Positions 1-11,483 of a DNA stretch of 64,000 nucleotides are shown here, piece after piece (within the stretch, counting starts at the first letter, position 1; every line of letters starts with the position of its first letter). Source of the DNA: Siphonodentalium dalli (taxonomy: Eukaryota; Mollusca; Scaphopoda; Gadilida; Siphonodentaliidae); the NCBI GenBank assembly GCA_032622095.1, contig CP136066.1, positions 184,422,716 through 184,486,715 on the forward strand. The letters are read 5' to 3'. Both the position numbers and the translations under genes were made by a program. The notes beneath the pieces were generated by a model. It did no database searches. It was not told the DNA's origin and saw nothing but the letters and a program-made list of their open reading frames with translations.

Positions 1-1040
1 ACAAAGGTGCGTTCTATGCTCTCATGACCACTGCCATGTTATATTAATATTGGCACGAAGCTAATAAATGCTAATTCTAATGGTGGAATAGTTATGTAAA
101 ACATTCCTTTATACCCAACTAAATTATCGCATTTCATAGTTTCATTGATCTGTCTAATTTGTTAATTTTATTTTCACTGTATGGTAACCATGGACGCTTT
201 TAGGAAATGGCGTCATGATGTTGGGGGCGACTGTTGGTGCATGTCGCCCAATTTCTTAAAGTTCACTGCGCATTGTGATGCGGGAAACAACATTTCCCTC
301 AGCTGATAGAGATTGTCGCTACCAAGCGTACATATGTGTCTAAGGGCATTGACCAATCAGATGCACGTATTAAAACGAAAGTAGTGTAATTATATTGATA
401 TCAATGAAATATTATCCTGGAAATTATCATTCTCAGAAAATGAATGCAACAATTTCACATTTTTTGGGTCTAATTTTAGACTAAATTTCGAAACTATGAT
501 TTTTCGTGAAGTGCCCAAATTACACAAATCTGTCCCTTTTTCGACTTAGATTTTACCTGATTTGCGGTTTCCGGTTGATAACTTTAGATTGAATCAAGTG
601 AACTGAACCAAATTTGGTATATTAGTTTACCACCCCAAAATACAGATCAAGTTCGAATATGGGTTTCGTCCACATGATTTTGACTGAGTTATGTCCCTTT
701 TTCGACTTAGATTTTACCTGATATGCGGTTTCCAGATGATAACTTTAGATTGAATCGAGTGAACTGAACCAAATTTGGTATACAGATCAAGTTCAAATAT
801 GGGTTCTGTCTACATGCCCCACTCTACTCCAGAAATGGGCGTATTATGCCACGCCCAGACGGCGTGCTCTTGTTGTTTTCTGAATTCATGTTAAATTAAA
901 TGAAGATTTTCAGCTCTTCTTGGTCCATTTGTATAAGATGAATAAACACTCTTAGAAATACCAGTACATTTAACTATTTGATTACACTGAGTTTTATAAT
1001 GAAAGTGCTTGTTCCTATATTCTCTGTATACCAGTATTCC
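1..1040. other. Non-coding flank/intron with a tandem duplication
   Basis: I see no exon here. Positions ~535-690 and ~690-815 are two diverged direct copies of a block containing TTTTTCGACTTAGATTTTAC and GATAACTTTAGATTGAATC. Related CGACTTA/ATAACTTTAA strings recur at 42430-43330, so this is a dispersed repeat family. Whether the region is intron or 5' flank cannot be told because the upstream exon is not visible. Confidence 0.4.
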
Positions 1041-1047
1041 CAAATTA

Positions 1048-1212
1048 TTGAACAAATAACTCTTGTTTCGATTAAGGTTATGCAGTTATAACCGAAAAGT
1101 TTGAAGACAAATTCTATAATGCGATAGCGTGTTATAGAAAATTTGTGTTCAAACTTTGGGTACTTTTCAGTTATAACTCATAACCTTAATCGAAACAAGA
1201 GTTACTTCTTAT
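1048..1212. mobile_element. Palindromic MITE-like inverted repeat
   Basis: The left arm has AACTCTTGTTTCGATTAAGG then TTATGCAGTTATAAC. The right arm ends GTTATAACTCATAACCTTAA then TCGAAACAAGAGTT. The arms are ~70 bp and nearly perfect around a short centre near GCGATAGCGTG. No coding capacity. Confidence 0.6.
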
Positions 1213-1806
1213 AATTTAATCCGTCATTTCACAGGAGAATTACCATAAGTAGAAGGTGAAAGTATAACAAGTGTACAACATTGAGACTATTTCCAACAAA
1301 TAAGACACCTGAAGTTGAAAAAGACACCTGTCACTCAAAATTTGTTCTTATCTATTGATAAAGTGGCATCAGCAATTCAGTGTTTTTGATTGACAAGTCG
1401 GAACTAATCACGCACCAGGCAGCTGTATAGTTGCACGTGGGATTCATATATTCGAATGCGGTGACACTAACCCTTAGTTTTAATTTCCGTGTTTCATTCT
1501 TTGCAAATTTTATGTTAAATCTTGTCGATTTGTCCGGTTACTTGTACACTGAATATTAGCAGCTACATTGTAGTACTGAGACCAGTACAATTATTGTCAA
1601 TACAGTCATGCCCGAAGGATTTATGATGCACCACTGAAATTTCATGTCAAATCGTAGGAAGTATCAAATGGTTTCCATGTATATTTTTAGGCATGCTGTA
1701 TAGGCATGGTCACTCGACTCTGCTGTTATTTATGTAGCGGGAAAGTCATAACAAACTTTAGGTTATCGAGAAACAACTGTAATGACAAAGTGTGTGACAA
1801 CCAATT

Positions 1807-2182
1807 GTGACCCGCCATATCAAATCCAGTCGTAAGTCGGGATTTTTTTTTTTTTACCCTGTTTTAATAATTTTTTCTTGTATTCTTTAACAATTTTATA
1901 ATTTCACCCATACAGAGCCCCAGACAAACATGAGCAGACAACACTCTTCTATATGCTTCTATATATGTGTGGGGCTCCCTGCAGGGAAATGGATGTTTTT
2001 TATTTTATGTCCTAAAAAATGTAAGAAACATTTATTAAAAAAAAATGATAAAAAATTGTTAGGCCAATGCATTCTCTTATATGTGCGAGGCGACCTATGG
2101 TCGACTCGCATATATAAGAGAATGCATTGGCACAGGGTAAAAAAAATCCCGACTTACGACTGGATTCGATATGGCGGGTCAC
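1807..2182. mobile_element. MITE family A with ~50 bp TIRs (GTGACCCGCCATATC)
   Basis: The TIR starts GTGACCCGCCATATCAAATC at 1807, and its inverted partner ends GATATGGCGGGTCAC at 2182. Between the TIRs it holds one copy of the ~65 bp hairpin CCAATGCATTCTCTTATA...TATAAGAGAATGCATTGG (about 2062-2131). The second copy at 52870-53326 has two such hairpins. The 153-codon open frame across 1930-2391 crosses the element edge and is not a gene. Confidence 0.75.
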
Positions 2183-2246
2183 AATTGTTTTACTTTTTTC
2201 TGTGGATTGACAGCTTATGGTTTAATTATAAGCCTCTATATCAATT

Positions 2247-2697
2247 CAAGCCTGAGTTTAGTGTGCCTGTCAATTGCAAAATGAGGTCCCCAAAGGGTGA
2301 ATTTAGTGATGCTATCCCGCACAGTCTAGCATCACCAAATTCACCCTCTGGGGACCTCATTCTGCATGGCCTCATCTGCTATGGGACATAGACTCAGATT
2401 GAAGTTCCCAAATGGTGAATATTGTGATGTACACCCATTGGGAACCTGAAATTATGCAATGTGTCTTCTGCCAATTTGGAGATATAGAGAAACTAAACTA
2501 AAAAAGAAATAGAATCTATGTGAAGAAGTTTCTATAGAAATTTGAAAATAAAGAAACTTTCCAGAGAAGATGAGGCCTAAGCAGGATGAGGTCCCCAGAG
2601 GGTGAATTTAGTGATTCTAGCCCGCTATACGGGATAGTGTCACTAAATTCACCCTCTGGGGACCTCATTCTGCAAATGACAGGCACACTTAACTCAA
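2247..2697. mobile_element. hAT-like palindromic MITE family E, long two-hairpin form
   Basis: It begins CAAGCCTGAGTTTAGTGTG and ends GCAAATGACAGGCACACTTA. Each side has a hairpin of GAGGTCCCCAGAGGGTGAAT paired with its complement, around GATGCTA...CCCGC. The hairpins are joined by a ~190 bp spacer (GTTCCCAAATGGTGAA..., AACTAAACTAAAAAAGAAAT). The same long form recurs at 33170-33614, 34056-34512 and 60186-60632. Confidence 0.75.
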
Positions 2698-2760
2698 TAG
2701 AAGGGGCCTGGGACCATTTCCCAAAATGGGTAGAAAAATCCCTCTTACAATTGAAAGATA

Positions 2761-3022
2761 TACAGTAATGCCCTAAATAATCGACTCCTTAACCACAGCA
2801 GAATTATGGGTAATATTTCAGGATTTAGTCGGAAATATGGCTTGTTGCCATTCATCGGAAAGCTCTCAGTAGCAGAATTATGGGTAATTTTTCAGGATTT
2901 AGTCGGAAATATGGCTTGTTGCCATTCATCGGAAAGCTCTCACCATATTTCCGACCAAATCCTGAAAAATTACCCATAATTCTGCTGTAGTTAAGGAGTA
3001 GATTATTTAGGGCATTACTGTA
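2761..3022. mobile_element. TA-flanked palindromic MITE family F
   Basis: The TIR is TACAGTAATGCCCTAAATAA followed by TCGACTCCTTAACCACAG. The body, AATTATGGGTAA...CAGGATTTAGTCGGAAATAT, is an inverted repeat of nearly the whole element. This copy has an internal partial duplication of the left arm at ~2868-2940. The TA ends suit a Tc1/mariner-type target, but no transposase is present. Confidence 0.75.
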
Positions 3023-3155
3023 GACAGAACACAACATGCATCTTTATCTTTTATCGTACGATATATTGCACAAATGCGGATCTTGAGTGAAATATGACTA
3101 TGACTCATCCGAAACATATTTGATAAAAGATTTGAGATTCTGAATTGTGTTCTGC
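3021..3155. mobile_element. Short TIR repeat, ACAGAACACAA family
   Basis: The left end is AGACAGAACACAACATGCAT and the inverted right end is ATTGTGTTCTGCATTTA. A related copy is at 58483-58614 (AGACAGAACACAACGCGC ... GTTGTGTTCTGTATTT). It directly abuts the family F element. Confidence 0.5.
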
Positions 3156-4100
3156 ATTTATTCTGCACCCTTGCATATTGGGTGAACCCAATCCTTAACT
3201 TTGGCCTCCATTCAGGGATCAGCCTTGAGGGCTTGGGAGATATCCTCTCCCTAAAATGTGCCACTTCTACCTATTTTTGTCCCAGGGAGAAGTGATGTCT
3301 CTCTAATGTACCATTATGCATATATCCCAGCAACATATTTACTGATTAAAATGGTGTTCTTACTCACTGTAATGGTTTTATAAATTGACTCTTGTGTTGC
3401 ATACTACTTACTGGATCATAGAAGGGTGATGTTGGGGTGTAAATTGAACTTCAGACATTATGACTTCTCCCTGATATCACAATTGGAGAATTAGTTTTAC
3501 TCTCGGCTACTATGCGTGTATTTTATTTATGCCATATTTATTATTTTTTATTTGTTCTGCAAATTCAACTGCCCCGCTGTTTACTTTATTCACACCGAGA
3601 GACACAAACAAGATGCTATAAGGAATGTGCATCACACGTAGTGATGCAAACATTTACATTTATGAGCGATCAGTCACTTGGAATTACATTTATGTTTCTA
3701 TTATTGCTATCAAGCTACATTTGTTTGAAATGCAGGCAATTTCCCTCATATCTAATTGATAACATGACGACTTCCAATTTTAGATGCATGTGACATTTGG
3801 TGACATAGGAACTATTTTGCTAATTACGATGTAGTTATACACTGGGTATAAACGTTTAACACATGGAATAACTTTTGAACATTTACACCCACAGTAGAAA
3901 TTTATATCCACAGTAGGAAGCTGTATACCCACAGTAGGGTGTAAAGATGAAGTTTACAAAATAGGTGTTATACACACAATAGAATAGGCAATTATGGTAT
4001 AAATATTATTTTGCACCTTTCCCTCGAGGTTCTGTTCACACTGTGTCATTCAAGCAGCCAAGAATGTACTTTTGATATTTGAGGTTGTTTTTATTTCCAG
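3156..4100. other. Intron or 5' region with no recognised feature
   Basis: No exon or transposon could be supported here. A degenerate triplet of CACAGTAG-type strings lies at ~3885-3945. The region ends with the pyrimidine tract and acceptor of exon A at 4100. Confidence 0.35.
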
Positions 4101-4694
4101 AAAAGTAACCAGTCAGATTTAGAATCTCGAGATAAGAAGATTAGTACTCTCGAGTCTGAAATAAAATCATTGAAGACTGATGCTGCTACATTGAAGCAAG
4201 CTAACAGTGATTATAAATCGAAGCTTTTGGAAAGAGATGTGGAACTTGACACTGCGAAAACAGATTGTGGGAAAAACAGCGGAAAACTACAAAGCATCGA
4301 AGCAGATTTCAAGCGTCAAACCAAGGATCTTCAGTCGCAAAAAGATTTCGCTGAAGACAAAGTGAATAGGAATAAACATGAATTGGATTCGTTGAATCAG
4401 AAACTGAAAGACAGTTACCATCAGTTAGAGCTTCTCAATTCTCAATTAATGGAGAAGAATAAAGACGTTGAGAAATCAAGTGTTGGTATGAATGATTTGA
4501 GGCGAGCGAATGAGGAGATGAATGTTTGTCTGAGTCAACAGAAAGAGAAGACAACTCTATTGCTGAAGGAAATGAGTGAGAAGGATTCCACCCTGAAGGA
4601 GTTGAATGGGGTGATTGAGAGATGTGAGAAGGAGGTGTCAACATTGAAGCTGAGGTGTGGGGAGCTAACGGGAACTCTGGAGAATAAAAGCCAG
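4101..4694 (+). CDS. CENPF: CENP-F-like gene, exon A (coiled coil)
   Basis: The exon has 594 nt and 198 codons, phase 0 at both ends. The acceptor is ttatttccag|AAAAGT and the donor is GCCAG|gtgagt. It opens with K-S-N-Q-S-D-L-E and runs as uninterrupted heptad coiled coil (for example LKQANSDYKSKLLERDVELD). It is the first exon I can support. A phase-0 start after an acceptor means it is internal, so the initiator Met is elsewhere. Its last ~40 nt have a decayed copy at 6634-6673. Confidence 0.85.
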
Positions 4695-4739
4695 GTGAGT
4701 AGAATCTAAATCAGGAGAAAAAAATATACAGGTATTAGT

Positions 4740-5139
4740 TTAACCCTTTACCCAACAGAAGGGCCCTGTGCCAATGCATTCTCTTATATATGCGAGTCGA
4801 CCATAGGTCGCCTCGCATATATAAGAGAATGCATTGGCTTAACACATTAAAAATTATAAAATTGTTAAAGAATGTAAGAAAAAATGTTAAAAAGTGTTAA
4901 AAAAAGATTTTTTTTAGGCCAATGCATTCTCTTATATATGCGAGGCGACCTATGGTCGACTCGCATATATAAGAGAATGCATTGGCACAGGGCATAACTG
5001 TAACTATCACAATGTGGTCAAGGAGCCGGTTCCAATGATATCCATATTTGTATGGTGTTATTGAGACAGACCGAAGATATTTTAGGCTGTTGAAGCTTTA
5101 TTTGGCCGGTTTTGGCCGGTTTGTTGGGTAAAGGGTTAA
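4740..5139. mobile_element. TTAA-flanked piggyBac-like MITE family B
   Basis: It runs from TTAACCCTTTACCCAACA (4740) to its inverse TGTTGGGTAAAGGGTTAA (5139). TTAA target duplication followed by CCC is the piggyBac signature. It contains two copies of the ~65 bp hairpin CCAATGCATTCTCTTATATA...TGCATTGG (4773-4838 and 4918-4984). A second member lies in opposite orientation at 22355-22606. Confidence 0.8.
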
Positions 5140-5141
5140 TG

Positions 5142-6603
5142 TTAAAGGCCCACTTAATTTTCGAATCACCAGATCACATTATATACAACATATTCCATAT
5201 TATACAGTGAAACCTATCTAAACCGACCACCCTTCGGACCGGCCCTTCCGTCCGGTTTAGAGAGGTGTCCGGTTTATAGAAAATCGCGTCACCGTCAGTG
5301 ATATATTGCCGCCGTTTAATACCAAGAATGACCAAGATTGTATTATTGATTAATGAGAATTTATTGAATAATTACGAGAACGAAATACATGTAAAATACA
5401 AACATAACAAATTATATAAAACATATATAGAACATTATTTGTGCAACTAGTCCGACTTTAGAAAGAAACTGTCTCGATTCTTGCCGATGTCGCTGATCGT
5501 TGATTTGCCGATGCCATATTTAACACTTAGTTCTTTGCATGTCGGCTTAGGCGTTTAGCTGAGATCTTTAATAACTTTGACTTTCTGGTCTAGTGTTAAC
5601 TCTGTTCGATGTCGTTTTCGTGAAGGCTCAGTCATTGTGAAAGATTCAAACTGTTATGCTGACTATACGTCAACATCGGGCAATTATAACAATTTATTGT
5701 TTTGACAATGGTTGTAAAAACAGAGTCCAATTAACTCGATGCAATAACTGTTGCAAAAACAATATGTCAGTGCTCTAATTCTCGATCTGTGAAATCACAA
5801 ATTTGTTCACTCAATGTGTGAAATGAGCGTAGATATCTAACACTCAATGTGTGAAATGAGTGTAGATATCTAATCAGACTCCTGTTGTTACAATCCAGTT
5901 CAAAGCATACGCCGAACAAAAGAACGCTAATTAAACGGTCCGGTCCGCCTATACTGGAGTACGTAATCGCTATACTCTCGGCTCGTCTCGGCCGATCTCG
6001 TATCGGCAGACACGATATCTCATCCGATCTTGTCCGGTATTCAGAGCTAATAATCACAGTGTTCGCTTAATTATGGTCTGACATACGCGTCCGATATCCA
6101 GAATTTGAGGTTCCGGATTTTAGAGGTAATTTTTAGTGAGAATGCACGTGGGTGAATTCGGGACCGGACATTTCATTCTGATTGGCGAGGGATCCGGATA
6201 GCAGAGGTTCCGGTATGTGGAGGTTTTACTGTATACCATTTGAAAGAGGAAGCTCAAAAACATTGTATTATCAACTAATCCGGTCGATTGAACTGCGAAC
6301 ATATTGTTTATGTCGAGGTACTGAGGTGTGTTCTGCGATTAATAAAGTCTATTATTCTCAATGGAAGGGGAATAACTCTATCTCTTTGTTTGAATTCTGA
6401 TGCATTCTGTGTTGACAAGGGGGGGGGGAAGTCTTGGAATGAATCTGAGAATCTCTTATCACTTGATGGACACTCCAAGGCCACAGCTGTTTCGTATTCT
6501 GGTGGAATATATATATTTTTGGTTCCTCTTCCAAATGGTATATAATATGGAATATGTTGTGTATAATGTAATCTGGTCATTCGAAAATTAAATGGGCCTT
6601 TAA
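5142..6603. mobile_element. TTAA-flanked palindromic element with a nested insertion
   Basis: The left arm is TTAAAGGCCCACTTAATTTT followed by CGAATCACCAGATCACATTA, with its inverse at 6538-6603. Inner arms CCATTTGAAAGAGGAAGCTC and CCTCTTCCAAATGG also pair. The palindrome is split by the TA-flanked element at 5205-6231, so the order of insertion is clear. Confidence 0.7.
5205..6231 (-). mobile_element. Decayed Tigger/pogo-like element nested in the palindrome
   Basis: The TIRs are CAGTGAAACCTATCTAAACC and GGAGGTTTTACTG, flanked by TA. On the minus strand at about 5637-5452 the sequence reads MTEPSRKRHRTELTLDQKVK, then V-I-K-D-L-S, a stop, and KELSVKYGIGKSTISDI. This is the N-terminal helix-turn-helix of CENP-B/pogo-type transposases with an in-frame stop. 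The catalytic part is absent, so it is non-autonomous and inactive. Confidence 0.7.
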
Positions 6604-6633
6604 ATTATAATAGGGAGAGAAATGCCAGTTAAG

Positions 6634-6680
6634 TTGAAGCTCAGGTTTTGGGAGCTAACAGGAACCCTGGACAGGGACTG
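6634..6680 (+). pseudogene. Decayed duplicate of the 3' end of exon A
   Basis: TTGAAGCTCAGGTTTTGGGA and the following bases match exon A from TTGAAGCTGAGGTGTGGGGA (4645 on) at 34 of 40 positions without gaps. Frame and donor site are not kept. It sits in intron A about 2 kb beyond its source, so it is a remnant of a partial tandem duplication. Confidence 0.6.
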
Positions 6681-9445
6681 GGGTTTAGGGGTGGGGGCAG
6701 TGTGAGACACCCCCATCTTTGTTCTAAATTTTCAACATTTGGAAATTTCATACCTGCACAATATTAGTTGGAAATTACACACCAACAATAAGTTGAAATT
6801 GTTTGATTTTCCAACAATTTTTTAGTGGGAATTTGTTTGTTTTTAGACCAACATTTGCATGTTTTCCTATGGCTTTTAGCATGTCTGCTTCGATATCTTT
6901 CAGAATAAGCAGTCTCACCCGCAGTGATATATATTTATTCATGTCCATGGACAGGGACATATCCAGGCCGTTTTCATACCAGTAACCTGTACTAGTATAG
7001 GCACTGAAACTCCAGTGCCCAAATAAAACAATTAAAAAAAAAAAAAATACTGTTTTTAAAAAAATATTTTTTAGGAAGAAATATATGCACATGTGCATAT
7101 CATATAATCTACATACAAAGAACATACAATATTTTAAAGGATTACACAGGTGTAATTTTTCTCAGTGAGTATCGATGCCTGCTAATCCACAGAGCACGTT
7201 ACTGAAAAGATTTTTGTGATTGGCTGCCTGTAACTGAATTTGTGGCGATTCATGCAATTGAATATTACATTATGGATTATGCAGTCTGAATCGTTAATCT
7301 TCCTTCATGTGACGTCACATTAGGGACTACTAGTGACACACTGTGTCAAACTTGAAAGCCTGTCGCATTTTTATCTACTGATTATATATACAGAAACGGC
7401 TGGACCATCAGAACTGAAAATTTATCATATGGGTAATTTGACCCGAGGGATCTTATTATGTAGGTTGACATCAGATGTCTTAAAGGGGCAAATTTCCAAA
7501 GTTACACTTGAGAAACTTAATCAAATTCACCTCTCAGTAAAATTCAAAATACTGACTCGGGGATCCCCAGATTCAGTGCATTATATTTTCAAAAAATTTC
7601 CGAGGGGAGAACCTATCATCATCATGAGGGGGACACCCCCTCCTGAACCTTACCCCATTCAGGCCGTCGACCTTCTGGATATGCCTTCGGCATATCATTA
7701 CCAAAAACAAGTGTCCCCAAAAAATCCCTGGATCCTTCACTGATGGAATAAGGCAATAATTGTTGATGTGTGTAGCCCTGAAAAGCATTCTTTTCCCGCA
7801 AAATGGTTCACTACTGAATTAGTGATCAACGTTAGCAGGCAAATAAAACTGTCTTTGTTGATCATTCCCTATTGGTTTTAGTGGCAGACATGCAGGTGAC
7901 GTATAGGCATTAATATGTGGATCAGGTAGAGGGAATATGTCAGAGGGGAAATTTGGGCGAGGGGTAAGGGACCCTAAAAGGGAACTGCTGCCCTTATAGT
8001 GGAAACCCTGCAATGTGTTAAAGAAAATCTAACTCAATCTGAATGTTGACCACAACAAGATGGCCTCTGATATTTGGAGGTTGCTTAGAATGGACACAAT
8101 TTTATGACCATGGTTCGTCCTGTCGGGCGAAAATTTTGTTATTTGACACTGAAAAGTAGCTATTTCCTTGCACCTGAGTGTCCCACAAAGCAATCCAAAG
8201 CTACGTATATTACGCAAGTCGATCATTTTCCGTGGGTGCATTAATTCTGTTGATGGTATCCAGATAATTAATCATGTACATGTAATTACGCAATTAAGAC
8301 TGCCGTCTGATTGAAGACTATATCAAGCTACAAGTTACAGTGTTTAAAAAAAAATATAACTTACAATAAGATTCCGACAGGTATAATGCAACTAAACACT
8401 AAAAAGCATCTATGCATTGTCCAATAATACCTAGCTGGGAGAATTGAATTAAGTATTTCCTAGAATTTCAAGTAGCTTCCGTGAAAATGAAACAGATATA
8501 TTCCATGTATTCTGTCAATCGTAAAACTATTTGTGCGCTGTGATGTCATATATACTGCAGGGTTTGTCTGCTGCAGTGCAGGAGATATTTTTAGCGGCGA
8601 AATATGAATGGTAGCGAAAAATCCTTCAAACTCGGAACGCGAAGCTTGTCAATAGTCTGTATTAGTCGAACAACTGACGACTGCTGCTATAGAGTTTTAT
8701 CCAGAACCGCCTTTAGGAGAACCGCCTGTTGGCATATGTTGATCAATACTCTGCCTAACTAAGCAATTCGGCATTCTTTCATCAAATTATGTAATCGTAT
8801 GATAGCACGAGTAGTTTCAACCACATGTACAGATCAACCACAGAAATCCCGTGCAAAATAATATCCGTACTCAGCAGTCCGACATTCTTTGATGTTACCG
8901 CGACATTTATTACGCTGTATATAACGTCGCTATTTCAATGCACACCAAACATTACGTTATAGTTTTGGCGCTTTGATTTCAAAGGGTTACGCTGTACTGG
9001 TAACACACTGTGCTCAATTGACCTGCTTTTTTACCAGTATTCTGTTTAACCCCCCGAACTCCCGTTGCAGACGGATTTTTTATGACATATTGCTACTGAC
9101 TTTTGGTACATGTATGAATCAAACAGATCATCTGCGAGGGGAATGGGTCCGTGGGACGGACCCGCAGCCAGCCTGGTGGAAACCCTGTGTATATATACAT
9201 GAATGACATACATGTAATACCAGTGGATGAACTACATTATCAATATGAGAGTCTTATCAACTGTTGATTGCCAAAAACGAGACAAAATCTTGTTGAGACA
9301 ACAACGCAAACAACTTTTGCTTGTGTATATTTCCTGAGTACACACATTTGAAGTACCGTACCTGCTTTAATTATATATATTATCTCTGGAGTTGTCAAAA
9401 TGTTCTGGGGTGTAGGAAATAATTTAATTTCTTTCCTATATTCAG
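6681..9445. other. Intron A remainder, mostly unassigned
   Basis: There is no exon. Open frames such as 7333-7743 have no recognisable protein composition and no splice context. Positions ~8360-8670 are homologous to 62010-62275 (shared strings AACTAAACACTAA, GTCAATCGTAAAACTA), so they are a dispersed repeat. Confidence 0.35.
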
Positions 9446-9634
9446 GTCATTCAGAATAAGGACTCTGAACTGAAGCAGCTGTGTCACTCATTAGATGACG
9501 TTAAGAGCAAGTTTGCTGCTGACGAAAACGAGCATCAAAAAGTCATCAAAGGGCTACAAAATACTATTAACGATCTGGAGCAGGAGACAGCGTCTGCCAA
9601 AATGGACATCGAGAAACGGAAACATGATTTCAAA
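9446..9634 (+). CDS. CENPF: CENP-F-like gene, exon B (coiled coil)
   Basis: The exon has 189 nt and 63 codons, phase 0-0. The acceptor is cctatattcag|GTCATT and the donor is TTCAAA|gtgagt. The translation begins VIQNKDSELKQLCHSLDDVK and ends IEKRKHDFK, with Leu/Ile spaced as heptads. It is too small and too flanked by stops to stand out alone. The evidence is the clean splice pair, the phase match to exons A and C, and a composition identical to its neighbours. Confidence 0.8.
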
Positions 9635-9687
9635 GTGAGTTATCCATTCGGCATGAGAATAAAACATGTCTGCAACAGAAATACATG

Positions 9688-9902
9688 TACAGTAATGCCC
9701 TAAATAATCGACTCCTTAACCACAGCATAATTATGGGTAATTTTTCAGGATTTAGTCGGAAATATGACTTGTTGCCATTCATGGGAAAGCTTTCACAGAG
9801 CTTTCCGATGAATTGCAACCAGCCATATTTCCGACTAAATCCTGAAAAGTTACCCATAATTCTTCTGTGATTAAGGCGTCGATTATTTAGGGCATTACTG
9901 TA
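9688..9902. mobile_element. TA-flanked palindromic MITE family F
   Basis: A complete copy from TACAGTAATGCCCTAAATAA to GGGCATTACTGTA, lying 54 bp past the donor of exon B. The arms pair over nearly 100 bp. Confidence 0.8.
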
Positions 9903-10000
9903 TCTGACATTTTTGTGTTACATTCATAAGCGACCCACTGTGTTTGTTTCTGGTATCCTTCTAGCAAGTCTGATTGATATAAACAAATTTATCCTAAACT

Positions 10001-10373
10001 AAGCCTGAATTCAGTGTGTCTGACATTTGCAGAATGAGGTCCCCAGAGGGTGAATTTAGTGGGCTAGCATCACCAAGATCACCCTCTGGGAACCTCATTC
10101 TCTATAGTTACAAATTAACATTATTTATAGTTACTTCAGTTGCTACCAGTATATCCTCTAATTTGCAGAAGATAAAATGCATAATCGAGGTGACTAATGT
10201 GTGAACATCACCAACTTCAAATGGGGAGCTTCAAGCTGAACCTAGGTCTCCCATAGCAGTTGAGGTCTAAGCAGAATGAGGCCCCCAGAGATTGAATTTG
10301 GTGATGCTAGCCCGCTATGTGGGAAAGCGTCACTAAATTCACCCTCTGGGGACCTCATTCTGCAAATGTCAGA
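10001..10373. mobile_element. hAT-like palindromic MITE family E, two-hairpin form, degenerate
   Basis: It starts AAGCCTGAATTCAGTGTGTC and has GCAGAATGAGGTCCCCAGAG hairpins at ~10030-10105 and ~10276-10365. The interior matches the spacer of other long forms only in part. Confidence 0.65.
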
Positions 10374-10479
10374 TGCAAAATGACGAGTCTTTTAAAAAAA
10401 AAAAAATTTAGTCTTGAGGGAGGTGCCTGAGAACACGTAATTTTTGTCAAGCTTTTAAAAAAACTCAACTTATGGTTTG

Positions 10480-11160
10480 ACGAGGTCGGTAGGTGGGCAG
10501 GCATCTGGGCATCCAGACAGGCACGTGACATTTAGTGCGATAACTCAAACAAACGACAATCTATTTCATTGATATTTTTTATAGGGTCTGTTGCAACAAT
10601 ATCTCGAACGAGTTCGAAAACCAGGTTTGTCCAATCTTTTATACAAGAGTTATAGGACTTAGTTAAACTGTCTATATTTAGCGATTTTTATCATTTGCGG
10701 CCGTTAGCACGATAACTCAAACAAACTTTGACCGATTTCAACGATATTAGGTATATGAGTCTCGGGTCACCTCCAGATAGGAGCTTTCGAATTTGAACGA
10801 TTTTCAATAAAAAAACATGGCTGCTGGCAGCCATCTCGGATTTTACTTTTTGCATCAATAAATCATTTAAATAGCACACCCTACAGAGCATATCCCTCTT
10901 ATTATCATACAATCTTTGTATGGATCCTCTGGGTGACCTCTAGATCGGTGCTTACCATTTTTCCTAAGAAATATGGCTGCCAGTGACCATCTTGGATTTT
11001 ACTCTTTGTATGTCTAAATCCTTTAGCACACCTTACACATTTCTCATCCAATCATCACCAAACTTCATATGGATCTTCGTGGTGACCTCTAGATGGGAGC
11101 CTCCCTTTTTTCACAAAATTAATAAAAAAACATTGCTGCCAATAATTCTTTTGCGACAGA
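10480..11160. repeat. Diverged ~155 bp tandem repeats
   Basis: Three diverged units at ~10765-10920, ~10921-11080 and ~11081-11150 share GGTGACCTCTAGAT, ATGGCTGCCAGTGACCATCT and CTTGGATTTTACTTTT. The flank (CGATAACTCAAACAAAC) occurs twice. There are no coding signs. Confidence 0.55.
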
Positions 11161-11483
11161 TCCACTCTTGTTATTTATTTGGCCTTGAAAAGAACTGAGA
11201 ATTTCCCATTATTTTTATCTACTCAATATCAGTATGAAACTGATAAAAATTGACATTTTTATATATTCTCTATTTGTTTTTTTTTGCAAGTTTGTAATGA
11301 ACATTCCAGAACAGCAGGTGGTAAGAACAGTAATAAGTTTATTAGCATGTCGGGCATTGGGGTATATTAACAATGAATTACCTATTTAACAGACCTTGAC
11401 TTCTTCTAGGGCCTTCAATCATGTTGTTAATCATTAATGTCATGCTATTAATACACCACATCATCCTTCAAATTCATCTTATA

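Noticed and set aside
1930-2391. 153-codon open frame
   Set aside because: It runs through the family A MITE and into a family E MITE; the translation is palindrome-derived and repeated at 52.6-53.1 kb.
7333-7743. 136-codon plus-strand frame
   Set aside because: No recognisable domain, no splice context, composition like surrounding repeats. It may be chance.
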